Positions 1-14,864 of a stretch of 64,000 nt of DNA are shown piece after piece (positions within the stretch are counted from its first letter, which is position 1; each line of letters starts with the position of its first letter). The notes under the pieces were generated by a model that saw only the letters and a program-made list of their open reading frames with translations, was not told the origin of the DNA and searched no databases. This stretch comes from Anoplopoma fimbria. Lineage: Eukaryota > Chordata > Actinopteri > Perciformes > Anoplopomatidae. A program made the translations under genes and the position numbers. The DNA lies in contig NC_072467.1 in the NCBI RefSeq assembly GCF_027596085.1, forward strand, positions 6,327,861-6,391,860, written 5' to 3'.

Positions 1-399
1 CATGATGTTCAGCTAGTGTGTACACATGTGCACTTCACTATGTCAGGAAGTGGGGCTTTAATTTGAAATGTGTTTATCTCGCTAACAGTACTGGCTGTAC
101 ATTGTAATGTTATGTCATCTGTTGAATGATTTAGTCAAAATACAGTTTAGATTATATTAGAGAAATATCAAGAGAGCAAAGCTCATTTCTACCCCATTTC
201 GAGAAGAAGACACTGAAACAAAAAGTAAATAAAAATTAAAAACCATTTAGAGAAATCTGAACAGAGCCAACAGACATATTTGACTCATTTCATGCTCAAC
301 TGCCAAGCCGGAGCTTCCACGTTCCAAATAAATGAGAAAAATACATATTTGAAAAACATGATGTAAGGTCTCTAAAATCTGTCAGGCAGTACTGTAAAT

Positions 400-590
400 C
401 CATTAGCCCTCCCACGGGGGAGACATCCACTGACAGATTCCTCTTCCTCCTCGCCCTGATAGATGCCACAATTACACATTTAGCGACAAGTCAGATCAAA
501 TTTGATCAAGCTGCTCTTTGCAGTCAATTTTTTAGGCCCCGTCAGTCATTTGAATAATGTTAAGGCAGTTGGCGGTGATGTAGTGATGGG
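400..590. promoter_or_regulatory. possible conserved non-coding element
   Basis: This segment differs in texture from its surroundings. It is free of low-complexity runs and has homeobox-type ATTA words (for example CCATTAGCCC) and the short palindrome TCAAATTTGA. It has no open frame. That is the usual look of vertebrate developmental enhancers, but this rests on appearance only, because conservation cannot be judged from one sequence. It could equally be ordinary unique intergenic DNA. Confidence 0.15.
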
Positions 591-1295
591 ATGTGCTGCT
601 CACTTTCACACTATTGATGCATATGAATTATTTTTAGGTTTAGTAAATATGTTTTTTTTTTTCTTGTAAGAAGACAGGTTTGAATGAGAAACATAGTGTA
701 ATGTTTCCATTCTAGTTTCAATATTTTTTGTTTACCTTTGGAGCTCAGTGAAATTTATTGTGAACTAACATGGAGTCCTAATGTGTGATTCAAAATTGAA
801 AAATAACATTGCTATGCTGTTTGTCAGTTTAGATACATGATTTTTACTCATGAATCTTTACTTTAGTTCATATTTCTGTGCCGCAATGAGAGAGCACAGT
901 TTAACTTAAATATTACCGTGAGCGTGAATCAGATTAATGTGAAATCATTTGACTCAACACCATATTTGTTTAACATGCTGCCTCTCGATCTCTCTCCTCC
1001 CCCAAAGACACTGGAGTAAAGATCTATCTATCGCTATCTCTCACTCACTCAAACACACACGGAGGAGCAGCAAATGTCAGCAGTATATGTATTAATTACA
1101 TTCCCACAATCAATACAACACATTAAGTGAAGTTTACCAAAGTTCAATAAAGTATTTTTGACCTAACTGACCCTCGCAGAGATAATTCACTTCCTGAGAA
1201 CAAACATACAAATTACTCCTGCTCTTTCTCTCTTTGCCCCTCTTTATTTATTTTATTCACTTTAAAGTTCACTACAACTCAACAGTTTGACCCGT

Positions 1296-1310
1296 CCAGC
1301 AGGGGTCACT
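1296..1310 (+). promoter_or_regulatory. CTCF-like binding word
   Basis: CCAGCAGGGGTCACT differs from the classic vertebrate CTCF core (CCAGCAGGGGGCGCT) at two positions. One such word is expected by chance every few tens of kilobases, so this is only a candidate insulator site. Confidence 0.25.
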
Positions 1311-2338
1311 GTGGTCTTTAGAGAAGCCCAGCAAATCACATCCTTTAAGCTGCTGCACTTCCCCTTCTCTAACACACATCCTCTGTGTGGCATCACAAGA
1401 AGCGCCATGTGGAACTATACATTATACAGATAGCTCATCTATTTTGCATGTATAACATATGTACCTTGAAATCTAATAGCTCCATGAATCAGTCAGAGGG
1501 ACATTGGTAGCACCAGACATTATCCTGTAAAGGGGTTGGGTGTGAATAGGTGGTAACAGGGTCTTTAATGGAGTTGAAGTGTTGCTGCTGATGGGAATGA
1601 TTTGGAGTGTTGTGAATAGCTTGTTTATGGTGTGGATGCTCAGCCATGTTTTATTCTGAAAACAGGTTTAATAATGAGCTTCTCTGCACCTCACAAAGGA
1701 GAAAATACATTGATAAGCTTTATCACGAACACCTTGCAACAATGTGACAGCAGCTGTGCTTTTCAGTATTTTTCAGAATATAATCCTCACTTATATGTTT
1801 CCTGTAAGTCTTCAAAGCACGTCCAACTCAATCGTATTATCTGGAGAGATTTAATTTAAGGAAATTTGACTTGAACCTTCCAAGATGAAAAAAATAACTG
1901 CATGAAGAGATGAGGGTTAAGACGAGAAACCAGAAATAAACCCAATATTCACTGTAAGATTCTCCTAACAGTGTCAGATGAATGGCGGCGTGCTACCTTT
2001 TCGGAGTTGAGGTTGTTACATTATTTGATGTTTATTGATTTGCGGTGCCTATATGTGTAGGTGTCCACATGTCTGAACGTGAGTACTTTTTACACCAGCC
2101 TGAATAGACCATACAGGGAAAGAGAGGACTTTTATTAAGCAGCAGAATATTTCAGAGCATGTGTGAGAAGGTGTTTGGTTTGTTTTTTTATGGGCAATCT
2201 GCTGCCATATGTGTCCTACAATACAAGGAGCTCCACAGAGAGTCCTCAGACAGCTGTATGCTCCAATGATAGCACTTATGAAATCCAAACAAGGACAAAA
2301 GCCTGGAAGAGATAGCAGCTTATGTGTGTGCATTGTGC

Positions 2339-3599
<1,261 letters not shown>

Positions 3600-3600
<1 letters not shown>

Positions 3601-3800
3601 TTTATCATTGGCTAGTTAGCTAGCTAATGTTAGCTGGCTAATGCCACCATGTTTTCACAATAACGTTGGAGAAAACAAGCAGAACAGCGGGCTGGTGTCC
3701 AGCAGCAGCAGTGCTGGGTCCCAGCTCCCCGCTGCTAGGAGCCTACTGCCAGGAGGAGAGCAGACGGTAGAATTCCCACAGCAGTAGGGTGTGAGGTGGA
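3600..3800 (+). repeat. dispersed repeat, copy 1
   Basis: The segment 3683-3765 matches the reverse complement of about 57460-57544. A 20-base word, AACAGCGGGCTGGTGTCCAG, and a 14-base word, GGAGGAGAGCAGAC, are identical in both copies, with a diverged stretch of similar length between them. I estimate roughly three quarters identity by eye. Upstream at about 3610-3645 are tandem GCTAGCTAATGTTAGCT-like words, common in teleost repeats. I do not know the family name. Both copies are GC-rich relative to their surroundings, and neither shows a long protein frame. Confidence 0.65.
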
Positions 3801-4630
3801 GGGACTTCAGATTGTTGCCTCTTTTCTGGTCTGATAAACATTAAATTCATCATGACTTCTTATTATTTTCCAAGCTACTGCATCTAGCTCATCATCTCTG
3901 GCTGTCATGTTTGAACATGCTGTCTAGAGGCTTTGGTCATACAGATGTAGGCGTGGTTTCATCTCTCTGAATTTTTTCTAAATTATGCAGTTGATGGACT
4001 TAAGCTCAAACCTGAGGTTGACGGTACACAATAAACAATTTGTGACAAGAATAAACATTGCATAGATAATTTAAGTCCAAATCCAAGCATAGTGAGAGTT
4101 AAGAGTTATTATTATCAATATTGATATTGCAGAAAATATCCTGCTATTACTGTGCTTGGCCTTGATTTCATCCAGCACCCATTCAATACTTCAATGCAGG
4201 GTTTCCCTTAGCAACTTGGCCTCCACTCCTTCAATTTTGACTACCTCCACTGACATGAGAAAATACACTGTTTCAATAAAACAGTGGTCCAGAAACCAAA
4301 ACCTTAAAATCATGACATTGAACTGCATCACAAGGACAAGGAAACATTTAGCAGATGTCCTGCTCCTGAATGTAAACATCCAAAACTAGATTTGATAATT
4401 GTTGCATCACTTAACACACAATATTACAATGAAATCCACCCAAAGTGTATCTTTCAAGTGTCAAACACTTTTCAACCAAGTAGGCCTCTTTGGGCTTGGA
4501 AACTTTGTAGTTGAGCCACAAACAGAATATCACAGATACTGTTGGCATCTTGTCTGTTTCAATGGTTTCTATGAGTGATATTTTTGCTGTCCGTACCACC
4601 TCTGAAAAAATATATTCTCTACTGTCAATC
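3801..4630. other. non-coding, no gene seen
   Basis: AT-rich unique sequence with short overlapping frames on both strands, none resembling a protein I know. Confidence 0.6.
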
Positions 4631-4638
4631 TGTAAAAC

Positions 4639-4848
4639 GGTAAATGGACTTGTATAGTGCCTTTCTAGTCTTCCGACCACTTAAAGCTTTAACACTTTGA
4701 GCACTTTAACACTACATGTCATTCACCCATTCACACCCATAAATACACATGGTGTGCCCAAGGACACATCAACATGCACTGGAGGAGCAAGTGATCCAAC
4801 CAACAATCCTCTGATTGAAGCACGACCCACTCTACCTCTGTGTAAGCT
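4639..4848 (-). mobile_element. tRNA-derived SINE, diverged, minus strand
   Basis: Read on the minus strand, the head has an A-box-like GAGGTAGAGTGGG (about 4843-4830) and a B-box-like GGTTGGATCA (4801-4792). A body follows with TGTCCTTGGGCA and GTGAATGGGTGAATGA, then a tail ending in GACTAGAAAGGCACTATAC and GTCCATTTACC near 4639. The body shares two exact 16-base words with the SINE at 8543-8840, but the 3' tail is different. It lies inside no gene. A degraded B box and an internal loss relative to the other copy suggest an old insertion. Typical members of this group recruit RNA polymerase III and rely on a partner LINE for reverse transcription. Confidence 0.8.
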
Positions 4849-4849
4849 C

Positions 4850-6044
<1,195 letters not shown>

Positions 6045-8542
6045 TATGCACGAGGGTAGACACATAATTATTAACACAAGTGATTTATTCACAGAGGTAC
6101 AGAAATAAGTGAGGCGAGTGCGGATTGAAAATGTGCATAATATGTTATCTTTTTCTTTTGGTGATTCCCATTTAAAGAGGTGAGCATGGAATGGGGAAGA
6201 TTACCTATCAGGCCTGTTCTCTCTATCAACCAAAACCAGCATTCTGTTGACGTGGAGACACACTCGCAAACGGCATTAACCAATCACAGCACCTCAGGGC
6301 ATATCTAAGCATGAATTTGTATTAGGTCTTTAACAAGTCCTTTGAATTAAATAGCATTTGTCATATCACCTTACTTCACTCGATTTATCCTCACACGGGT
6401 CATGCAGTGTTCTTCAAACATAATGAAATAGAACAACAAACCAACCGCATTTAAAATCAAATTGACCCTTTGAGCTGATTAGACTTCAAATCTGTCGGTC
6501 TGACTTGCTGAACTCCTCCAACTGCTTAAGTCCCTTTCGAGCTCCGACTTATTTATTTGTCCACTTATTTTTAGCCAGGAATAAAGCAGAGATGAGGGAT
6601 GGGGCATGCAATTCTCCCCAGCACTGCTTGCAGCATAATAGCTCAAAATGATGGATTTATCTGTGCAAACAGCTATGTATCTAGGTACTATATGTGCTTA
6701 CTGACTGTAGCGTGCATGTTCGCTGTACAGTATGTGTGTTTGGGATTGTAAGTGAGCGTCAGTGTGTTCTCTGCAAAAAGAAAACGCTATCATTTTTTTT
6801 GCCCCTCAGGAGGCAGGTTTCACATTCCTTTTGTGCTTGCAAGCAAATGGAAGCCTAAAGACCTTACTCTCTCACTTAACTAGACGAGTCCGTCATGGTG
6901 TGACCAACAAAATAGCCAAAATTTTAATAGAAGTAACCTTTTTGCTTTAAAGGGGCCCGTTATTTAAAGTAAAGCTACGTTTTTAAAACACTTTACTTTC
7001 AGTCCCCCTTTTCAATATTTATTAGCCGTTTAATAAATGGTATATATAACTCTATAATGTAGTAATACGCAACTATAAGGACATTTTAATTGTTTACTAT
7101 TGTACAGTATTTGTCAGAAATGACTACTTCTCCTATGAAAACATCTTTTATATGATTGATCTATGCAGAAGTTGCTCTCAATGCTGGAACTGAAACTCCA
7201 TATGACAATCATATGGCATGTCAGCTGTATTTGACACTTACTGCCAAAGCAGTGAAAACATAAACTTTACAGATCATTGTACTGTTGGACACAGCTGTGT
7301 CTGCATCGGATTGCATTTAATTGATTTCCTATATACTGTAGGATATAAGGAATTAATCAATTTAGATGGTTCATATAATTGCACATGAAGTTTTCTCTGC
7401 TTTCGCGATGCCACATTAATTATAAGGCTTACAAGCATGTCTCTCTTCAAAGTGTGTGTGAGGTGTGTTGGCATGCACCTAAATGGACACGTGCAGTACG
7501 AGGTTGCAGTACTAGAACAATGGCACAGGGTGTGTTAATCATGGACTTTATCCACTTTCACAGTATACATTTACCCAGGGGACCAGTGTCTCTTACCACG
7601 TCTCACTCTATAATAACCACAGTCTGCTTCAGATAAAGCACAGCATCTGTGAAACAGCAGGGTGACTGAGCACACAACACAGACTACCATTACAAACGGA
7701 CCACTGCACAGTGGGTCTATCTTATACACCTGGGTGACCAGATAAGACTGAGAATACGAGGGTGGGGGTGAGGGGATTAACCCATCAACCGGTGGAAATA
7801 CTAGGCAGGGTTCAGTGAATCAGGGTGGTGGTAAGGGAATGATACAGAACAGAGGGTATATCTACAGTGTGGAGATAGAGGGTAAATTAAGAAGAAACAT
7901 AAAGCGTGAATGGATTTTTAATCCGTATATGTTTCTGATCTTCTTCTTTGGCTATAATTGTTCCTGGCTGTTAACTCCTATGTTATTCAAGGGTCAATAA
8001 CCCCATGCAGGCAGCGAAGGAGAGAAAAAGAGTCAAAAAGATGAGAGGAGAGAGGTGCAACGCACAGTAAATCCTCTATCCTGTTTATCCTCTTACAAAC
8101 TCCAGGTTTGCTCTTCTGCTTGAAGCTTTATTCCGCAGCTCTCCTCTGTGTTTGTGGAAAACAATGGCTCCCATTCTGTGTTGACAGAGAAATGCATTCA
8201 AATATCAATGACACTTCACAATAAAAAGTGAATTTATTGGAGGTGATACAGAAACATGACTGAATACTGAAAATTACAGAACAATGGTATAGTTACATTT
8301 AAGATATGAATGCTAAGTGGTTTTAGAGACTTTTAATGACTATATGTGGATATTTTAGTTCCATCCATCATCTTTACAGAGCTTTTGAAATGAAAAAGTG
8401 GCTCATTGATCTTCAAAAATGCATTTAAAACATGTTTCTTTATTCATGATTAATCAACCATTGCATCAGGTCAATGTCAATAAATAAGCATTTCTGATAT
8501 TGTTTGAGCTAAGTTTTGTATGCAAGATGTCATTTTCAAATC
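6045..8542. other. non-coding, no gene seen
   Basis: About 2.5 kb of AT-rich unique DNA. No frame exceeds about 85 codons and none has a recognisable motif. No repeats that I can name. Confidence 0.6.
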
Positions 8543-8840
8543 TGCGGCTGTGGCGTAGTGGAGAGCAAGATAGTTCTCCAATCAGAGGGTCGGTGGTTCG
8601 ATACCCGGCTTCGGCAGTCGATGTGTCCTTGGGCAAGACACTTAACCCCAAGTTGCTCCCGAAGGCTTGCCATCGGTGTGGACTGGATGTTGCATGAATG
8701 TTAGTTAGAGTCTGATGGTGGCACCTTGCATGGTAGCCTGTCATCAGTGTGTGAATGGGTGAATGATATGTAATATACTACTGATTGTAAGTCGCTTTGG
8801 ATAAAAGCGTCTGCTAAATGACTGTAATGTAATGTAATGA
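8543..8840 (+). mobile_element. tRNA-derived SINE with L2-type 3' hairpin
   Basis: A complete-looking SINE of about 298 bp. The tRNA-like head has an A box TGGCGTAGTGG (8551-8561) and a B box GGTTCGATACC (8595-8605), the internal RNA polymerase III promoter. A body region contains GATGTGTCCTTGGGCA (8620-8635) and GTGAATGGGTGAATGA (8751-8766). The 3' end holds a 6-bp stem, CGCTTT/AAAGCG, closing a GGATA loop (8793-8809), then TGTAA-type repeats (about 8822-8840). The GGATA pentaloop followed by TGTAA repeats is the known recognition signal of L2-clade LINEs such as eel UnaL2 and its SINE. I therefore infer mobilisation by an L2-clade partner. I could not find convincing target-site duplications. 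Confidence 0.9.
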
Positions 8841-11190
8841 TATAAATGCCAATAGTACTATTTCTTTCTTTCTTTTCTTTGTAAACAATTAACTAACTGT
8901 GCCATATTTTCCATAACAGAGTTGCAATGTACAGTAAACTTAGGCCGAGTAACCTTAGATCCTAAGTTTGTTACATAGATGTGACAAAACAGTTGGTGGT
9001 AGGCATTACAAAACAGGAGAATTTTAAGGAATTTACTTGTGGAACAGCAGCTTGCATTTACATTATTTCATTGTGTTTTGATTACAGCATATTTAATTCA
9101 ATCAAAATAAAATAAAACATTTACCCATTTAGTGTACTTGCACTTGTGTTAACCTAGTTCATCACCACACTCCTTCCTCCTCTCCTCCATCAGTTACATC
9201 CTGCCTCCAGAATGTTGGCATGTTACTTTTACGAGCTCGTTAGGTGGACAATATTGTGCTTAGTGTCATCTCATTAGGGGGGGATTTAGAACTGTAAACA
9301 CATTGTTTGTGCATGTAATCAGAGTCAATGGCGAGCACAAGATGATGAGCAGATTTTCTGGATAAATGAGCAGACAGGAGAATTGGTCAATAATGAATCC
9401 TTTTATGGTTATGTGGAAAGTAGAAGGAGGAAGCGAGGGCCAAAACACTGAGTAAGATGGGAAAACTAACCAAGCACGCAAGAGAGAATTTGATTCTCTC
9501 AGCTACTGGAAGATACGGACAGGTGCAGACATAAACAATTAAAGGCATTTAAACGACTTTAATGAAAGAGTTTAATCTTACTGAATGTGCAAGTGCTCTG
9601 GTGGGAAGACAATTTGGCTCACGAAGTAGCATAATCCATTTCTTAAGAAGTGTAAATATAAGGCTGGCTTAAAAAAATATAGTTTTTGTACTCTTTTCTA
9701 GAATATTTTTTTGTTGCCTCTGTCTGCACGTTTTTTTTATTGACATTGGCAGAAATACATATCTGTACGCGTACATTCCTGTAGACACACAGACAAAATG
9801 GCCTTTGGTCTTTTTTCACCCTCCACTTCTCAACCCTGTATTAATCTTTAAATCAAGTTTTATTCCCCAGTAAACTTAAGCACCAAACTCACTTTTAGTT
9901 CTCACAGGGTCCATGCACAATTTAAAGATTGCTCCTACAAAGTTCCACCCTTTAGACCCTACTAGGAGCGAGTGAACCTCTTCAATTATACAAAATACAG
10001 AACATAATACAATACACTGTACACAAAAAATCCTTATCTCTTTATTTATACCATCATTAGAGTTGAGCCAGGGTTTTTAGATTAATATAAACGCTGACTC
10101 TTCATTATTGGAAGGTATAAAAATAGATTTCTAACTACTTAATAGAGAAATCTTGGCAGAGGCCATGCCTCTTAACAGTTTTTACGGAATAAAATGAATA
10201 GAAGAAAATACTAAATTAGGCACGGACAGTTTTATACATCAGCCATGCATTAGGAATACGATTAAAAAAAGTTGAAATATAATAGATTATGTACATGCTC
10301 ACTTAAATCTGCCATGCAGTGTTCTGGCTGCTGTACCTTTACTTTAGAGGTGAGTCAGCCCTCAAATTGTGTCAGTTGTCAATCAACGCCAGAGACATAT
10401 ACATGGACATGGTAACAGTGGTCAGGTCAGTGATTGCTCCCTACGTCTTCTGAAACAGTGAAATGATAATGTCACATGTTCTCTGTTGGTTTGAAATGGA
10501 GTCTGTTGGCATTTTTATTTTATGACATTTTTACCTTGTTGTAATGTGATGCTTTTTGTTTTTCATTTAGGGAAATTACATTAAGAAAATAAGTCAACAA
10601 ATATAAGACAAAAAGATAGACCTGGAAAAGGACAAAGAAAAACAACGTAATCTTAGATGATAATACATCATATTGAACCATAATAATCATTAAAACCTTA
10701 AAATATCAAGTGCAGTTCATACTGCAAAGCTGTTTTCAAGAGTAGCTGCGGGCCTTTAATCTGCCAAAAGGGCAGGATCAGTTTAAGCAAAGCCCTTGAG
10801 AAATAAATACCTGTCAATCGAAACACATCAGCGGAACCTGTTTTGGGCTTATTACAGCTCCTCTGTCAGATTCAAGTTTTGCATGCCTGTCATGTCTCAT
10901 CAATGATTTAGAATGACCTGATTCAATTGTTCTGCTCCTTCATCTTGGATGAGGCACAATGGGCAAGAGGGAGAGACCAAGAATGTGAGTGAATTATGTA
11001 CAGTGAGCTGAGGTGGAGGTGGGGGGAACCACTGAAAGAGACTGAGTCTAAGAAGTAGCGAGTCAAGTGCTTCCAACTGAATGCATGTAGTTCTTTGTAA
11101 ATTACAAAAATAACGCTTTTTTTTTTTCAAGGTTCACACACTTGCCTTGGCTTTACTTTCTCTCTCTGCCCCTCTCCTCTTCACTCTCAC

Positions 11191-11194
<4 letters not shown>
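8841..11194. other. non-coding, no gene seen
   Basis: AT-rich unique DNA with short homopolymers. No frame or repeat that I can identify. Confidence 0.6.

Positions 11195-11229
<35 letters not shown>
11195..11229. repeat. (TC)n microsatellite
   Basis: A pyrimidine-only CT dinucleotide tract of about 35 bp, preceded from about 11155 by a broader pyrimidine-rich stretch. Such mirror-type polypyrimidine tracts can form triplex DNA. Confidence 0.95.
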
Positions 11230-11231
<2 letters not shown>

Positions 11232-11801
11232 TCCTGCTGACAAAGAGAGAACTAAAAAGTGCCAACCCTGTTCTATCTAAGCTTGAACTCTGTGTGCAGG
11301 CGGAATATAGAGTTTAGCTTTTATTTTCTCTGTGACTTTTTGTTCAATGAGATTTGGAGAAGGTGACTTTTATCCCTAAGGGAAGAAAAAAAGAGGATAC
11401 TCTTATGCACTCACACAGAGCTCAGCAATTGGTTAACTGAGAGAAATAAAAAGGGGGGGTGTAAAATGAAAAGCTATTGCATAGGGACCCATATGCTTAG
11501 TAACTGCTATCTTTGTATTTGACTCCTGGACAGCTTACTGGGACAAAGCCGGGCACTGGATATAATGAAATACAAAGATGTATTATAGGATATAAGTAAT
11601 GGAGCCATGCATCAAGATATTTCAAGGCTTACTCTCTATGTTTAATTTCCTCTTCAGAGAATGAAATGACCCAGAGTGTTAACCTCCGAGTGTAGAGGGA
11701 AGATGCTTTCACTAAACAACAAAAAAAGAGAGAATAATCACCACAAGTTTGTGCAGTCACGGGGGACAGAGCTTTGCGTTGAACTTTGGGGTTACTCTTC
11801 C

Positions 11802-12258
11802 TCACAACAATTTCCAGAGACAACGTTGTGAGTGCTGTACATCAAGGTGCAAGTCCAGTGCTAAATTTTCTGCTTTGGCAGATCGGATCAAAACCTTCAC
11901 GTCCAGCATGTCTGACAGAAACACCACATCCATTTCTAATGAGTCCAGGGGGGGGACACCTTCCTGAGAGGTTGCCTCTGGGTCTGCCCTCAGGGTCGTG
12001 GCGAGATGGGGCACAGGGATGCTTTAAAATTGTGATTAGCCCCTCGGGTCAAAGAGAGGTTGATCTGCAGTGCACCTTGAGGTCTGGCTCAATATACTTC
12101 TCCCAAGTGAATGTCCTGCTCTCCTTCATTTCCCCTTTTTTTTGCTGTCCACACAAGTTCAACCGCTCTAATTTCATCTTTTGCAGCACTGCTCTTTGAG
12201 CTTCCTGGGCTTGTGTGCTTGAGAGGAAGTTGGCAAACAGAAGGCGTCCGTGATTCAC
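11802..12258 (-). other. unassigned exon-like block, minus strand
   Basis: Two adjacent minus-strand frames stand out as compositionally protein-like. 12258-12049 (69 codons) contains AQEAQRAVLQKMKLERLNL, a potential amphipathic helix rich in Gln, Glu, Lys and Arg. 12014-11802 (70 codons) contains PPLDSLEMDVVFLSDMLDV. They lie in different frames and are separated by stop codons. The region is richer in G+C than its neighbours. I do not recognise a family, see no convincing splice pair, and cannot exclude chance. Possibilities are an old processed pseudogene, a lncRNA exon or unique non-coding sequence. Not a confident gene. Confidence 0.15.
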
Positions 12259-13660
12259 ATCATTTATTTCTACGTCTGTGGTTCTGCTAGAAAATGTAAG
12301 TTAATAAAAGCTAATTGACTAAGCTGATATTTTAACTTGAGTGAATTATAGTTCGGTTTTCTTCATTCAGAAAGGATTTGCTTGACGTCTGTGTTTATTT
12401 TCAGCAACTCTGCTTTTGAATTGTAGTACTCAAATCTACAACTCCCAAGTTCTGTCACCGGTCAAACTAAATCACTACAATTTGTTACCATTCTAATAAA
12501 GTCTTTGAAAATTGTTGATTATCTGCTGAAAGGTATATTCTTCTTCTATTTATTTTACCACAGGATTCTTGTCTTGGATTGGCTTTCTAGTGTTGGTTGC
12601 ATCCTTTGCTAGTCTGGTGTGTGAATGTTGTAATAACAAGACGGGAACACAAAAAGCGCAAAAGGGGAGAATATTGCTTGTATCATACAGGATATAATAC
12701 AGTGTATCCAGACGAGTTGATGCAATGATACATGTCAAGCAACCACAGTTCATGTTTACATAGAAAACAATGGGTGCATGTGTTTTACACATACACTGAT
12801 GGTGTTTGATACCCTTAAGTCAGTATCCAAGGTATATTCAAGGCAGTCCAACTTAGCAGAGCCAGTAGTATTTAATAAGCAAAATCAATTGGTTATCTTA
12901 TGAAATACTTATGTGGTACACCTTTGTATTTTCACTGAAAATGCTTCCTTGCTGACCTGCATCAGACTGAAACTTTGGATAATACCCACTTTACTTCAAA
13001 TTTACAACTAAACTTCTAAATAGATTTTTGCACAGCACAAGGAATGTGTTTTTTGCCAGTATTTCACACTATGCAATCACTTTACAGCCAGTATGGACAA
13101 GTGGAAATCACCACAAGGTGTTTCAATGTATACATAAACATGCGAGTATTGTATGAAGAAGAAAGAAAATATCCAAACATATTCTTTTAACTGCAGGTAA
13201 CTTCAGTAACAGTACATCTGGGTAATATGATGGTGCCGATGGTGGTTTGAAGTTACATAGTTGCTCATCCTTGTCCATATTAAGTGGCCATAGTATGAGA
13301 GTGATATTACACTCGCTACCCCCCACACATTTGTAAGCATTCTCTTGTAATTGATTTCATAGCGCTTCAAGATATGTATTTAGTATTTTTTTAAAGTTAT
13401 AATTCGGTAGTTAAATGTATTTTTTATGCCTACAAGCCCATTAAGTTGAATTGAACTATGAAAGCAAAATAGTAGTAGTAAATGTAACCCATTAGAAATC
13501 AAAAAACTGTCCTTATGCAGAGCTTGAAACTTTTTCAACTGAACTGAAGAGTGCAGCCGGTACAAGATACCCCCTTGTATCTGCTGTGAGGAAGCTACTC
13601 AGCTCACTGCGCTAACAACAACAGTGACATTAAATTACTAAGCAGCACGCTCCATGTTAA
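12259..13660. other. non-coding, no gene seen
   Basis: AT-rich unique DNA with no recognisable frames or repeats. Confidence 0.6.
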
Positions 13661-13663
13661 CAG

Positions 13664-14014
13664 ATGCCTCTGATAGGTTCCTGTCAAGATTATCCATGCT
13701 GCTCAGAGGCTGACTGTGTTTTTGGTGGGGTGAGGAGTGAAGTTAACAAATTACAAAACAGGCAAAGCCAATCATGGTTCGGGCCCCCCGATACGGCACT
13801 GCACAGGCACGTCCTCCAGCTAGAGCCTTATGATGCATCTCCCTGGCTGTTTTCTGTTAACTCTGCGCTTTCAAGGCCATCCATTCTACCGAGCTGCCTG
13901 ATGTCGCAGCAAAGTCTTCCAAGTCAGCCCCCTTCCCCCACCTACCTTTACAATCCGTCTACTGTGTACTGCAGGGACACAGTTTTTTTTATCTCTGAAG
14001 GAAGGGGGAAATAG
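13664..14014 (+). other. open frame of 116 codons, unassigned
   Basis: One of the longer non-repeat frames in the window. It is Ser/Pro-rich towards its end (about residues 75-100) with no domain I recognise, no signal peptide and no membrane segment. The surrounding 350 bp are richer in G+C than the flanks, which by itself lengthens chance frames. I do not call it a gene. It is recorded because an exon of an unknown transcript cannot be excluded from sequence alone. Confidence 0.12.
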
Positions 14015-14848
14015 CTGTCTGCTTTATAAAGCAAAGACTCCACCTCTCAGTTGTTGCTGCCATATCACCAGAGACGTCGTCTAGGAAAGAGAGATGAGCC
14101 ATTCCATTGTCCTGTGTGTTCACGCTTTTGTCATGATTGCATGTGAGAAGAGTCCCTGCACATGGTTGAGCACATCACAAATGCTGACCGGCCACTTTCC
14201 TTTCCGAAGTGATTCCTTTTTTATTGCTCATTCACCAACCTCCGGCAATGAAGATTGCACTACAGCAAGATGGTGTGTATCCTAGCCTATTCAATGGCTG
14301 TCAGGCCACTTTATCATTCTGATGGTATGGTCAAGAGCAGACTGGTGGACTCTAAATGCTTTCTGTCTGACCAGCAAGCCAGACTCCTAGTCAGAGATAA
14401 AAAAGACAGAGGTTTCATAGACAGAGATTCTATATTTTGCTGAGAAGAAACCCATACAGTGAAGACAGTTTGAGATAGGGATGTTTTGCCCGTATCAACA
14501 TCATCCATCATCGACTTGCTTTTTTTCCCCTCCAATGTTCAGCTGGAGTCTCCGCATTCAGCAGCTGTTGCTCCCGGTCTAGGAACTCCAGTCTAAAGTT
14601 ATTTTTATTTCCACTCAGTCATTCAGGATCGACGCACAAAGATTAGTTGGTCACCACAGGCCACCAGAATTCCATCTTGTCTGAAACATAGTATTTTTAC
14701 TTAGAGAAACATAATATATCAAGTACACATATCAATGTTTATCAATATATCACACTGTGCCATAATCTCACAGAGTTATCAAAAAGTAAACAGCTCTCTT
14801 GACATGTAAAGGAAGCATTTAAATATAGTTTAAATCCCTTAATTATAC
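14015..14848. other. non-coding, no gene seen
   Basis: Short overlapping frames on both strands between 14094 and 14535 have no recognisable motifs. Nothing else seen. Confidence 0.6.
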
Positions 14849-14864
14849 TATATATATATATATA
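14849..14864. repeat. (TA)n tract, left flank of MITE
   Basis: A short alternating TA run directly abutting the left end of the transposon. It provides the TA dinucleotide target. Confidence 0.9.

Noticed and set aside
8543..8615. Functional tRNA gene
   Set aside because: A and B boxes are present but the cloverleaf is poor and the sequence continues into a SINE body and tail.
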